This document shows, one piece after another, positions 1-8,220 of a stretch of 32,647 nt of DNA. Origin of the DNA: Armatimonadota bacterium (lineage in GTDB: Bacteria > Armatimonadota > JADLDR01); the NCBI GenBank assembly GCA_020846535.1, contig JADLDR010000244.1, positions 1 to 32,647 of the forward strand. The letters run 5' to 3'. The first letter of the stretch is position 1; each line of letters opens with the position of its first letter. The translations under genes and the position numbers were made by a program. The notes beneath the pieces were generated by a model that worked only from the letters and a program-made list of their open reading frames with translations, did no database searches and was not told the DNA's origin.

Positions 1-11
1 ATCTTGATACC

Positions 12-42
12 CATGGGGGGCTATGAACACAGCCCCACCATG
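12..42. repeat. imperfect hairpin upstream of the P-II gene
   Basis: The sequence CATGG-GGGGCT, an 8-base loop, then AGCCCC-a-CCATG forms an 11-bp stem with one bulge. It lies just upstream of the P-II promoter and has no T-run after it, so an intrinsic terminator is unlikely. It could be the end of an upstream transcript or a diverged member of the hairpin family found elsewhere in the window. Confidence 0.4.
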
Positions 43-59
43 CAAATCATCCCTGAATC

Positions 60-68
60 TGCTATAAT
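60..68 (+). promoter_or_regulatory. extended -10 promoter of the P-II gene
   Basis: TGCTATAAT at 60-68 is a perfect TATAAT preceded by the TGn extension. The candidate -35 around 41-46 (TGCAAA) is poor, as is common for extended -10 promoters. Transcription would start near 75 and leave a leader of about 27 nt containing the ribosome binding site GAGGT at 88-92. Confidence 0.55.
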
Positions 69-101
69 GAGAAACAGTTATCTATTCGAGGTTTTCGCCT
101 G

Positions 102-440
102 ATGAAAAAAATCGAATGCATTATCCGCCCCAACCGCCTGGAGGAAGTGAAGGCAGCCCTGGACGAGCTGGGCATTCACGGGATGACCGTCCAGGACGTG
201 CGCGGCTGCGGGCGGCAGAAGGGCGTGCGCGAGCGATACCGCGGCATGGAATACACCATCACCCTCCTGCCGAAGATCAAGCTGGAGCTGGTGGTCGGCG
301 ACGAGGACTACCCGGCCGTCCTGGAGGCGATCCTGGAGGCCGCCTACACCGGCGAGATCGGAGACGGCAAAGTCTTCGTCTTCCCGATGGAGGAGGCCGT
401 CCGCATCCGCACCCGCGAGACCGGGGATGCCGCGCTATAA
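102..440 (+). CDS. glnB: P-II family nitrogen regulatory protein
   Basis: The 112-residue product has the normal P-II length and aligns end to end with E. coli GlnB/GlnK from memory. It starts MKKIECIIRP, carries the T-loop segment YRGMEY with the uridylylation-site tyrosine at position 51, and keeps the C-terminal IGDGKVFVF and RIRTRETGD segments that bind ATP/ADP. P-II trimers sense 2-oxoglutarate, ATP and ADP, and control glutamine synthetase, ammonium transport or other targets. The start is supported by GAGGT at 88-92. No amtB or glnA is adjacent, so GlnB and GlnK cannot be told apart here. It converges on the next gene with only 6 bases between stop codons, so their transcripts probably overlap. 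Confidence 0.95.
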   Translation: MKKIECIIRPNRLEEVKAALDELGIHGMTVQDVRGCGRQKGVRERYRGMEYTITLLPKIKLELVVGDEDYPAVLEAILEAAYTGEIGDGKVFVFPMEEAVRIRTRETGDAAL

Positions 441-446
441 GCGGCC

Positions 447-1352
447 CTACCCTTCCGCTTCCGTGTTCGCCTTGCACGTCCTGAGCCAGACCTGCCGGGG
501 CGGGGTTTCGTAGCCCTTCCAGGCATAGGGGTCCCGCCCGGCGACCGGGACGACGGCGCGGCGGTCGGCGCTGGCCGGGGATTCGCCTTCCCGCACCTGC
601 CAGGGCAGAAGCGACCAGGCGTTGCAGTAATGGTTGACCAGCACCCGCCGGTAGATCCCGCTCCGGTTCTTGAAGGAACGGTGCAGCAGGTAGCCGTTGA
701 AGAAAACCACCGTCCCGGCTTTCACCTCCACCGGAACCTCCCCGGAGTCGTCGAAGCCGTAGCTTTCGGGAGCGAAATCGAACTCGTCGGGGTTGTCGTG
801 CTTGCGCTGGGGGTAGAGATAGCCGTTGTGGTGCGAGCCGGGAACGATCCACAGGCAGCCGTTTTCCACCGAGGCGTCGTCCATCGCGATCCAGGCCCCG
901 ATCAGGGAGCGGTCCCGGGTGGGAATGTAGATTTCGTCCTGGTGCCACGCCTGCCCCTGGAATCCGGGCGGCTTCACGAAGAGCATGGACTGCATGCACT
1001 TCACGCTCCCGTCCCAGCAGGGCAGGTGGGCCGCGGTCACCTGGCTCAGCACCCCGCAGATTTTGGGGTGGCGGACGTATTGCTCCATCACCGGGCTGAT
1101 GTAGTGCGGCTGGTGGATGCAGAGGATGTTTTTCAACACTTCGGCGTCGCTCAGCGCATCGGGCAGCGGCTTCAGGCTGTCGCCGGGGTATTTCCCCCGG
1201 GCTATCGCCACCGTATCCTCCACCAACTCGGCGACCTCCCCGGCGGAGACGAGACCGGGCACGATCAGATACCCGTTCTCCACAAAGGAACGGACTTCAT
1301 CCTGAGAAACGATCTTCGGAACCTCGATCACCGGACTTTCCAGGGTATTCAC
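447..1352 (-). CDS. phytanoyl-CoA dioxygenase (PhyH) family protein
   Basis: This 301-residue protein matches the Fe(II)/2-oxoglutarate-dependent PhyH family. The iron-binding HxD is at H137-D139 (AWHQDE). The distal half is at H224 in HRSFKNRSG, followed by arginines 235-236 in the usual place for 2-oxoglutarate binding. The PGSHH motif at 171-175 is typical of the bacterial members. These enzymes hydroxylate small organic substrates; the substrate cannot be read from the sequence. The start is GTG at 1352, with GGGAGGT at 1357-1363 as ribosome binding site. It is a single-gene unit, divergent from the envelope cluster and convergent with the P-II gene. Confidence 0.9.
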   Translation of the reverse strand: MNTLESPVIEVPKIVSQDEVRSFVENGYLIVPGLVSAGEVAELVEDTVAIARGKYPGDSLKPLPDALSDAEVLKNILCIHQPHYISPVMEQYVRHPKICGVLSQVTAAHLPCWDGSVKCMQSMLFVKPPGFQGQAWHQDEIYIPTRDRSLIGAWIAMDDASVENGCLWIVPGSHHNGYLYPQRKHDNPDEFDFAPESYGFDDSGEVPVEVKAGTVVFFNGYLLHRSFKNRSGIYRRVLVNHYCNAWSLLPWQVREGESPASADRRAVVPVAGRDPYAWKGYETPPRQVWLRTCKANTEAEG

Positions 1353-1459
1353 ACCGACCTCCCGTTATCGTAATGGCGCTTGGTTTCCACCTATTTATGT
1401 GGCAATTCCGACAATCCTATTATAGAGCCATTCCCGGCGCGTGTCAATATGGCGACAGG

Positions 1460-2728
1460 ATGGGCGAAGAGGCATTATCGTCTTGCAGGGGCACGGCAGG
1501 CCGTGTCTCTGCCCGGCGTCCGGCCACCGATATCGAAACAGCGCCCTCCTTCCGTCCTCCCCGCCGGATAGGGATCTTTCTTCTCCTCCTGATCCTACCT
1601 GCCCTCCGGGCCGGGGCCTCCCCTCCCCTGCGGATCGGGCTTTTTCAGCGAGAACGGTTTGTCCGCATCGCGTTCACTGCGACCGGCCCGGCCCGGATCG
1701 CAGCCCCTTCCCGGGAGGCATTCCTCGAACCCGGAGAGTCCGTCGAAATCGGGCTGGAGGGCGGGTCGCTGCGCTGGCGGGTCAACCGGCGGCGGGAAGC
1801 CTTCCGCTCGCGCTGGCTTCATCTTCTGCCCGGCGCTCCTCAGGGCGGCCTGTCCCTGCGCCCGTCGTCTTCCCGCCAGCGCGTTTTCAAGGGGCGGCTT
1901 CTTGTCAGCGCCCGCCAGGGCCGTCTATCCGTCATCGAAGAACTTCCTCTGGAGGAGTATGTACCCGCCGTGACCGCCCTGGAGATGCCTTCCGGCTGGC
2001 CTATCGAGGCGCGGACGGCGCAGGAGGTCGTCGCCCGCAGCTTCGCGGCGGCCAACCGCGGGCGGCACCGGGCGGAAGGCTTCGACCTGTGCGCCACCAC
2101 CCACTGCCAGCTGTACGGGGGGTCTCTGCGGGGACAGCCCGCAGCGCCCCGGGCGGCAGGCTGGATCCTGACGCGCCACGGCCGCCCTCTGGAAGCCCTC
2201 TATGCCAGCACGTGCGGCGGCGCGACCGCGAGCAGCTTCGATGTCTGGCCCGGGCGGAAAAACCGGCCCGAAATCCGGCCCGTTCGGGACGGTCCCCCTT
2301 CCGCTCCCTTTTGCCGGTTTTCCCCGCATTACCGCTGGACCTGCCGATTCACCGCCGGAGAGCTTTCCGAGGCGCTTCGCGCTTCTCCGGAGGCGGGATT
2401 CCGTGGAGATCTCGAAGCGATCCGCATCGCCCGCACAGACCCGCGGGGCCGCGTCCTTCAGGTGGCTCTGGGGGGAGGCGGCTTGCGGCCCGTTCCCGCC
2501 GTCGATTTCTGGAAAGCCGTCGCCGAACGGTGGGGCTGGGGCAGGGTCAAGAGTACGCGCTTTGAACTTTGGCAACAGGGAAGTGTCTATATTTTCAGGG
2601 GATACGGCCTGGGACACGGCGTCGGGCTGTGCCAGTGGGGAGCCAGGCAACTGGCCCGGCAGGGCCGCAGCTTCCGCCAAATCCTGGCGCATTACTTCCC
2701 TCAAAGCCGTTTGATACGGGCGGAGTAG
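1460..2728 (+). CDS. SpoIID/LytB domain protein (putative exported peptidoglycan lytic enzyme)
   Basis: The C-terminal two thirds match the SpoIID domain. They include LPLEEYVPAV, then LEMPSGWP with the glutamate (E175 from this start) that corresponds to the catalytic Glu of SpoIID lytic transglycosylases. The CATTHCQLYGG segment follows, and the ending GYGLGHGVGLCQWGARQLA is characteristic. A hydrophobic stretch IGIFLLLLILPALRAGAS near residues 39-56 looks like a signal peptide, so the protein probably acts on peptidoglycan outside the membrane. The start is uncertain. ATG 1460 is the last possible ATG/GTG/TTG start in frame before the signal peptide and has a poor ribosome binding site; ATG 1373 has none. 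The first ~35 residues are partly encoded by a palindromic repeat at 1485-1512. First gene of the envelope cluster. Confidence 0.85.
   Translation: MGEEALSSCRGTAGRVSARRPATDIETAPSFRPPRRIGIFLLLLILPALRAGASPPLRIGLFQRERFVRIAFTATGPARIAAPSREAFLEPGESVEIGLEGGSLRWRVNRRREAFRSRWLHLLPGAPQGGLSLRPSSSRQRVFKGRLLVSARQGRLSVIEELPLEEYVPAVTALEMPSGWPIEARTAQEVVARSFAAANRGRHRAEGFDLCATTHCQLYGGSLRGQPAAPRAAGWILTRHGRPLEALYASTCGGATASSFDVWPGRKNRPEIRPVRDGPPSAPFCRFSPHYRWTCRFTAGELSEALRASPEAGFRGDLEAIRIARTDPRGRVLQVALGGGGLRPVPAVDFWKAVAERWGWGRVKSTRFELWQQGSVYIFRGYGLGHGVGLCQWGARQLARQGRSFRQILAHYFPQSRLIRAE
1485..1512. repeat. palindromic repeat inside the SpoIID reading frame
   Basis: GCAGGGGCACGGC (1485-1497) faces GCCGTGTCTCTGC (1500-1512) across a 2-base loop: a 13-bp stem with two G-T pairs. 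It has the same GCAGGGGCAC arm as the intergenic hairpin at 20769. It encodes the residues just upstream of the signal peptide of the SpoIID-like protein. Confidence 0.6.
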
Positions 2729-2813
2729 AGCGGCGAGATAGGTCGGATAATCCCTCTTCCAGGGAAGAAAGGCAAGCCCTGCATCCTCCCGCCCCTGCCG
2801 ATGGGCGCGTTCT

Positions 2814-3431
2814 ATGCTCCGAACTCTCTGCTGCATACTTTGGGCCGGCCTGTCACTCGTCTCCGCCCGGGGGGATGCGGTGGAGGCGCTGCAAAGCCTG
2901 CCGGGCCAGGGGAAGGCGCGGGCCGGGGAGGCGCTGCTCAGGCTGGCCCGGCAGTCGGCGGCTTATTACCTGAAGCGCCGTTCCTATATGCCCGCCCCTG
3001 CCGGATTGCCCAGGACGCTCCTCCAGCAGGCCCCTGTGTTCGTGACCATCACCCGGCAGGGGAAGCCGCGGGGGTGCATGGGCAGCCTGATGCCCCATAC
3101 CGCCAACCTGGCGACCGAAGTGATCCTGATGGCCGCCGAGGCCGCCCGCCGCGACAGGCGTGTCCGGCCCGTACAGGCCGGCGAACTCTCCGGCCTGCGC
3201 TTTGCGGTTTCAATTGTGGGCGGCGTCCGGCCCGTGAGCGGCCCGGAAGAGCTGAATCCCAGGCGATACGGCCTGCTGGTGTCCGCAGGGCGGCGCTTCG
3301 GGGCGCTGCTGCCGGGCGAGGCCCGGACCGTGAAATGGCAGATCGCCCAGTGCCGCCGTATGGCCGGGATCGCCCGGGGCGGCCCGGCCCGCATGTTCCG
3401 TTTCGAAACGCTTCGCTTCGATGAGAAGTGA
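2814..3431 (+). CDS. AMMECR1 domain protein with an N-terminal signal-like segment
   Basis: This 205-residue protein contains the AMMECR1 fold. The segment PVFVTITRQGKPRGCMGSL carries the family hallmark RGC(I/M)G at residues 86-90, followed by the helical stretch with AAEAARRDRR and the LRFAVSIV strand. It ends with RYGLLVSAGRRFGALLPG. The biochemical role of AMMECR1 proteins is not firmly established. Oddly, the first ~20 residues (CCILWAGLSLVSARGDA) look like a signal peptide, whereas family members are usually cytosolic. It sits 85 bases after the SpoIID gene and 21 bases before the alpha-2-macroglobulin gene, which supports an envelope role. No clear ribosome binding site precedes ATG 2814. 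Confidence 0.85.
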   Translation: MLRTLCCILWAGLSLVSARGDAVEALQSLPGQGKARAGEALLRLARQSAAYYLKRRSYMPAPAGLPRTLLQQAPVFVTITRQGKPRGCMGSLMPHTANLATEVILMAAEAARRDRRVRPVQAGELSGLRFAVSIVGGVRPVSGPEELNPRRYGLLVSAGRRFGALLPGEARTVKWQIAQCRRMAGIARGGPARMFRFETLRFDEK

Positions 3432-3452
3432 CCTTCCCCGGTGAGGTGTTCG

Positions 3453-6400
3453 ATGCCTTACGATACCGGCTCCATACAGAAATCGCTGCCGGGCCTTCTG
3501 GTCCTGCTCGGATTGGCCGGGCTGCTGACCGCGACCGTCGCCCTGGAGCCTCCGACAGGCACTCTGGAGGGGCAGGTGCAGGCCGAGGCGGGGAAGCGCC
3601 CTCTCCCCGGCGCGCTGGTCTGGGCCGTTCTGGACAAGCCGATAGGCCGGGACGATATCCTCTTTCGCAAGCGCGCCCTGACGGACGCCGAGGGCCGCTT
3701 CCGGTTCCCCGGCATTCCCGCAGGAGGCTATCATCTCTCCGTTCACGCCAGAGGGTACTGGCCCGGCTCCAAATACGATATCATCGTGGGGAGCGACCGG
3801 GTGAAGGCCACCATGCCGATCCCGATGCAGGCCCGCTCTCCGGAGCTTTCGGTCTGGGCCAGCGGCAGCGCGGAGCGGAAAGATTATCCCTTCATCACCC
3901 TGACCGGCTATCTGGAAAGCGACACCATCGCCGTATCGGTCTATCCCTTCGACCTGCGCGGGCCGCTCCACAGCGGGGCCGACCCGCGGCAGCAGGATTT
4001 GAAGGCTCCGACAGGCGAGCCGGCGCTCCGGCAGGAGGTCAGGATCACCCGCACCGACAGCGACGGCGCGTTCACCCGGCGCGTGACGCTGCCGGTGGCC
4101 CGGCCCGGCTCCTATCTGGTGGCGGCCCGATCCGGGAAGGTGTCCGCCTCGGCGCTGCTTCTGGTGAGCGATCTGGCCCTGGTGGTCAAGCAGTCCTCCC
4201 GAAAGCTGCTCGTCTATGCGGCCCACCTGTCCTCCGGGACCCCGATTCGCGGGGCCGATATCGAGATCCGCGCGCAGAACCGGCGCATCGCCTCCGGGCG
4301 CACGGGGGACAACGGGCTGTACGATATGGACCTGCCGCGCCTTGCCAATCGCAAGGCAAGCGAGGAATCCAGCCCCTATCTGGTCATCGGAAAGCACGGG
4401 GATTCTCTGAGTTACGTCTTTTCCAATTACTGGAGCTACGGCGGCCCGGACAAATGCTATCTCTATACCGACCGGCCCATCTACCGACCCTCCCAGGAAG
4501 TGCATTTCAAGGGCATCCTGCGCCGGGAGGCGGGCGGCTATTACACCGCCTCCGCGGGCCGGGATGTGGAGGTGAGCGTCCGGGACGCCTCCGACACCCA
4601 GGTCTACGCCAAAACCCTGAGAACCAACCCGTTCGGCACCTTCCACGACACCCTCACTTTAGGGGAGGAGCCGGGGCTAGGGTCGTACCGGATCATCGCC
4701 CGATCCGACGGCAGCGAATACTACGGCTATTTCGAGGTGGCCGAATACCGGAAGCCCGAATACCAGGTGGCCGTCGTCCCGGCTAAAGCGAGCGCGACCG
4801 TCGGAGAAACCGTCCGGGCGCAGGTGCGGGCCGCCTACTACTTCGGCCCCCCGGTCGCCCATGCGAGGGTCGCCTACACGGTTTACAAATCGTACGATTA
4901 CTATTACCCCAGCCAGGCCGCCGACCCCTGGGAGGAGTATTACGAAGAGAGCGACACCTACGGCTACGGCGAGGTGGTGCAGCAGGGGAACGCTGTCACC
5001 GACGGAGCGGGCATAGCGCTCCTGAGCGTTCCGACCGAAGGCGAAGCGGGGTCCTCCTTCGAGAACGTGAAATACACCATCGAGGCCGAGGTGACCGATG
5101 CCAGCATGAAGTCCGCCAGGGGAACCGGCTCCTTTATGGTTTCCGCCGGGTCCTTCTATATCGAGATGGAGAGCGACCGCTTTGTGGCCCAGCCGGGGGA
5201 GAAGGTGACCCTGAGCCTCCTGGCCCGCCGGTACGACGGCCGCCCGCAGGGCCGCACCCGGATCCGGCTCGGCATCGGCCCCTCGGACTGGAGCGAAGAG
5301 GAGGAGACGGAAGGCTTCCGGAGGGCCGCCGCCTCCCCGCTGGGTGAGGTGACCACCGACACCAACGGGAAAGCGCGTTTTTCCTTCAAAGCGGGGCGAG
5401 CCGGCTATTACCGGATCACCGCCTCCGGGGAGGACGAGGGGCGACGGCGGGTGGAGCGGGCCGAAACCCTGTGGGTTTCCGATGAGGCTCAGGATTTCAC
5501 CGGCTACCGCGGCGCGGCCCTGGAGGCGGTGGCCGACAAAAAGGTTTACGAGCGAGGCGACACGGCGCGGGTGCTGATCACCTCCGACCGGCCCAACGCC
5601 CATGCCCTGATCTCCATCGAGGGCGAGGACATCCACCGCTTCGAGGTGCTGAAGCTCCGCGGCAACTCCCGCCTGATCGCCATCCCCATCGAAGACCGGT
5701 TCGTGCCCAATGTCTTCGTCAGCGTCTGCGTGGTAGCCGGCCGGGAGCTGTTCCAGCGCGAGGTGCGCCTGAACGTCTCCCCCAGGCGGCGCATCCTGAA
5801 TGTCACCGTCAGGCCGGACAGGGCGCTCTACAGGCCGGGCGAGAAGGCCACCTACCGCATCGTCACCGCCGATGTGCGCGGGCGGCCCGTGCCGGCGGAA
5901 GTGTCGCTCGCCGTGGTGGATGAGGCGATTTTCGCTTTGAGGGAGGAGACGGCCCGCGATATCCGCAAGTTCTTCTGGGGGCCGCGCCCGAACCGGGTCA
6001 ATACGAACTACTCCTTCCCGGACTTCTATCCGGGCGGGCCGGACAAATTCGGGTTCGCGGGGCGGGTCCGCAAATACTTCCCCGATACGGCCTTCTGGTC
6101 CGCGGATATCGTCACCGACCGGCGCGGGCGGGCGAAGGTGTCCTTCACCGTTCCCGATTCCCTGACGACCTGGCGGGCCACCGCCCGGGCCGTCACCTAC
6201 GATACGCTGGTCGGCCAGCAGGCGCAGAAGGTCATCGCCTCCCAGGAACTGCTGGTGCGTCTCCAGACCCCGCGCTTCTTCACCCAGGGCGACCAGTTGA
6301 TGGTCTCCGCCCTGGTACACAACTATACCAGCCGCGACCAGAGGGTGAACGTCCGCCTGGCCGCGGAAGGCATCGCCCTGTCCGATCAGCCCGACCGCTC

Positions 6401-8216
6401 CATCCTGGTCAAACGGCAGGGGATGGAGCAGTTGAGCTGGCACGTCCGGGCCGACCGCGCCGGGGAAGCCCGCCTGTCCGTCTACGCGAAAGGCGAAACG
6501 GCCTCGGATGCGATGGAGCTTCCTGTCCCGGTCATCCCCCACGGCATCGAACGCCGCTGGAGCCATGCCGGAACGGTGGAAAAGGCCGTCCGCCTGGCGG
6601 TGCCCCTCCCCTCCGAGGCCGTTTCCGGCACCGCCCGGCTGACCGTCCGCCTGGCTCCCTCTTTCGCCTCCGCCATGCTGGGGACGCTCGATTACCTGGC
6701 GACCTACCCTTACGGCTGCATGGAGCAGACGATGAGCGCCTTCGTTCCGGACATCATCGCCAGCCGCGTCCTGAAAGATCTCGGCCTGCCGCCCGGCCCC
6801 GATGCGGCCCGGCTGCCGGAGATGATCGCCAAAGGATTGCAGAAAATCTACCGGATGCAGCGCGAGGACGGGAGCTGGGGCTGGACGGAACTCGATGCCG
6901 CCGATCCCTTCATGACCGCCTGGGCCGTAGACGGGCTGGCGCAGGCCCGGCAGGCGGGCTACCGCATCGATGATACCCGCTTGCACGCGGGCGTCCGGGC
7001 GCTGGAGAATCTCCTGCGCGAGTCTTACCGCAGCGCCGGAGCGCAGGGCGCTTCCGGCTCCCTGGCGCAGTCCGGGCCGGACATGCGGGCCTATATCGTC
7101 TATGCGCTCAGCCAGGCCGGGGCCGCCTCCTACCGCCAGTTGGACGCCGTCTTCCGCAGCCGCGATTCGCTGAGCCATTACGCCCGCGCCCTCCTGGCCC
7201 TGGCGTATAGCCGCTCCGGGAGCCGGTCGAGAGCCTATCAGGCGATGGCCGATCTGAAGCGCAGGGCGATTGTCACCGAAAACGAATGCCACTGGGAATC
7301 CAAATCGTGGCGCTCCGCCTGGACGGATGACGATATCGAGGCGACGGCCTTCGCGCTTCAGGCCCTGGCCCGCATCATGCCCGGCGATCCTTTGATCGAT
7401 AAAGCCGTCCGGTGGCTCCTTTACCAGCGCACGGGCGATCACTGGGTCTCCACCAAGCAGTCCGCCGCCGTGGTCTATGCCTTCGCGGAAGTCCTCCGCC
7501 GCTCCGTGCTGGCCGAGCCGCCCGCCTATACCGCCTCCCTGACGGTCAACGGCAGGCCGGCGGGCCGGATGGAGGTCACGCCCGACAGCGCGCTCCGGGC
7601 CGAACGCGCCTTCGAGGTTCCGGCGAGCCTGCTCCACCGGGGCGGCAACGAAATCCTCATCACCAAAGACGGCGAGGGAACCCTGGCCTATTCCGCCGCG
7701 CTCAGCTTTGTGGCCGCCGAAGACCCGATCCGGCCCGCCGGGGAAGGCTTCACCGTCAGCCGGGCGTACGCCCGGCTGGTTCCCCGCCTCGATGCGGCCA
7801 GCGGGGTGGCCTACCTGCCGGAGCCGCTGGACGGGGAATCGCGCACCGGCGAGATGCTCCAGGTGACGCTCCGCATCCGCTCCGGGGAGACGCTGCGCTA
7901 TATGGTCATCGAGGATTACCTGCCCGGCGGCTGCGAGCCGATGGCCCAGACGGAGGCCGAGGCCGCCCGCGAGGAGGTTCAGGAGAGCCGCCCGCCTGCC
8001 CCGAAGGAGCCGCCCAGGCTGTGGGGCCGCCGCGAGACGAGGGATGAGAGGGTTTCCTTCCTGTGCCAATCCATTCCCAAGGGGGAGAGCGCGATCACCT
8101 ACCGGCTGCGGGCCGTCCTGCCGGGGCGGTACGTGGCCCTGCCCGCCCGGGGAGCGGGGATGTACCGCCCGGAGGCGCGGGCCAACAGCGGGGAAAGCGC
8201 GCTCATCATCAGGTAG
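3453..8216 (+). CDS. alpha-2-macroglobulin family protein with thioester motif (large YfaS-like)
   Basis: This 1,587-residue exported protein has a signal or membrane segment at about 12-33. A carboxypeptidase-regulatory-like beta domain follows at ~38-120. The MG2 motif TDRPIYRP is at 339-346, with a tyrosine-rich segment near 478-512. A second macroglobulin module (DRALYRPGEK) begins at 789, and the A2M domain lies around 881-915 (VPDSLTTWRATA). The thioester site GCMEQ has C1089, followed by the alpha/alpha thioester-bearing domain to about 1370. Bacterial macroglobulins are thought to trap foreign proteases in the envelope through the Cys-Gln thioester. The start ATG 3453 is chosen over GTG 3441 because GAGGTG at 3443-3448 serves as ribosome binding site. 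The usual partner PBP1C is not next door; the next gene (VanW) begins 4 bases later. Confidence 0.93.
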   Translation: MPYDTGSIQKSLPGLLVLLGLAGLLTATVALEPPTGTLEGQVQAEAGKRPLPGALVWAVLDKPIGRDDILFRKRALTDAEGRFRFPGIPAGGYHLSVHARGYWPGSKYDIIVGSDRVKATMPIPMQARSPELSVWASGSAERKDYPFITLTGYLESDTIAVSVYPFDLRGPLHSGADPRQQDLKAPTGEPALRQEVRITRTDSDGAFTRRVTLPVARPGSYLVAARSGKVSASALLLVSDLALVVKQSSRKLLVYAAHLSSGTPIRGADIEIRAQNRRIASGRTGDNGLYDMDLPRLANRKASEESSPYLVIGKHGDSLSYVFSNYWSYGGPDKCYLYTDRPIYRPSQEVHFKGILRREAGGYYTASAGRDVEVSVRDASDTQVYAKTLRTNPFGTFHDTLTLGEEPGLGSYRIIARSDGSEYYGYFEVAEYRKPEYQVAVVPAKASATVGETVRAQVRAAYYFGPPVAHARVAYTVYKSYDYYYPSQAADPWEEYYEESDTYGYGEVVQQGNAVTDGAGIALLSVPTEGEAGSSFENVKYTIEAEVTDASMKSARGTGSFMVSAGSFYIEMESDRFVAQPGEKVTLSLLARRYDGRPQGRTRIRLGIGPSDWSEEEETEGFRRAAASPLGEVTTDTNGKARFSFKAGRAGYYRITASGEDEGRRRVERAETLWVSDEAQDFTGYRGAALEAVADKKVYERGDTARVLITSDRPNAHALISIEGEDIHRFEVLKLRGNSRLIAIPIEDRFVPNVFVSVCVVAGRELFQREVRLNVSPRRRILNVTVRPDRALYRPGEKATYRIVTADVRGRPVPAEVSLAVVDEAIFALREETARDIRKFFWGPRPNRVNTNYSFPDFYPGGPDKFGFAGRVRKYFPDTAFWSADIVTDRRGRAKVSFTVPDSLTTWRATARAVTYDTLVGQQAQKVIASQELLVRLQTPRFFTQGDQLMVSALVHNYTSRDQRVNVRLAAEGIALSDQPDRSILVKRQGMEQLSWHVRADRAGEARLSVYAKGETASDAMELPVPVIPHGIERRWSHAGTVEKAVRLAVPLPSEAVSGTARLTVRLAPSFASAMLGTLDYLATYPYGCMEQTMSAFVPDIIASRVLKDLGLPPGPDAARLPEMIAKGLQKIYRMQREDGSWGWTELDAADPFMTAWAVDGLAQARQAGYRIDDTRLHAGVRALENLLRESYRSAGAQGASGSLAQSGPDMRAYIVYALSQAGAASYRQLDAVFRSRDSLSHYARALLALAYSRSGSRSRAYQAMADLKRRAIVTENECHWESKSWRSAWTDDDIEATAFALQALARIMPGDPLIDKAVRWLLYQRTGDHWVSTKQSAAVVYAFAEVLRRSVLAEPPAYTASLTVNGRPAGRMEVTPDSALRAERAFEVPASLLHRGGNEILITKDGEGTLAYSAALSFVAAEDPIRPAGEGFTVSRAYARLVPRLDAASGVAYLPEPLDGESRTGEMLQVTLRIRSGETLRYMVIEDYLPGGCEPMAQTEAEAAREEVQESRPPAPKEPPRLWGRRETRDERVSFLCQSIPKGESAITYRLRAVLPGRYVALPARGAGMYRPEARANSGESALIIR

Positions 8217-8220
8217 CGGC

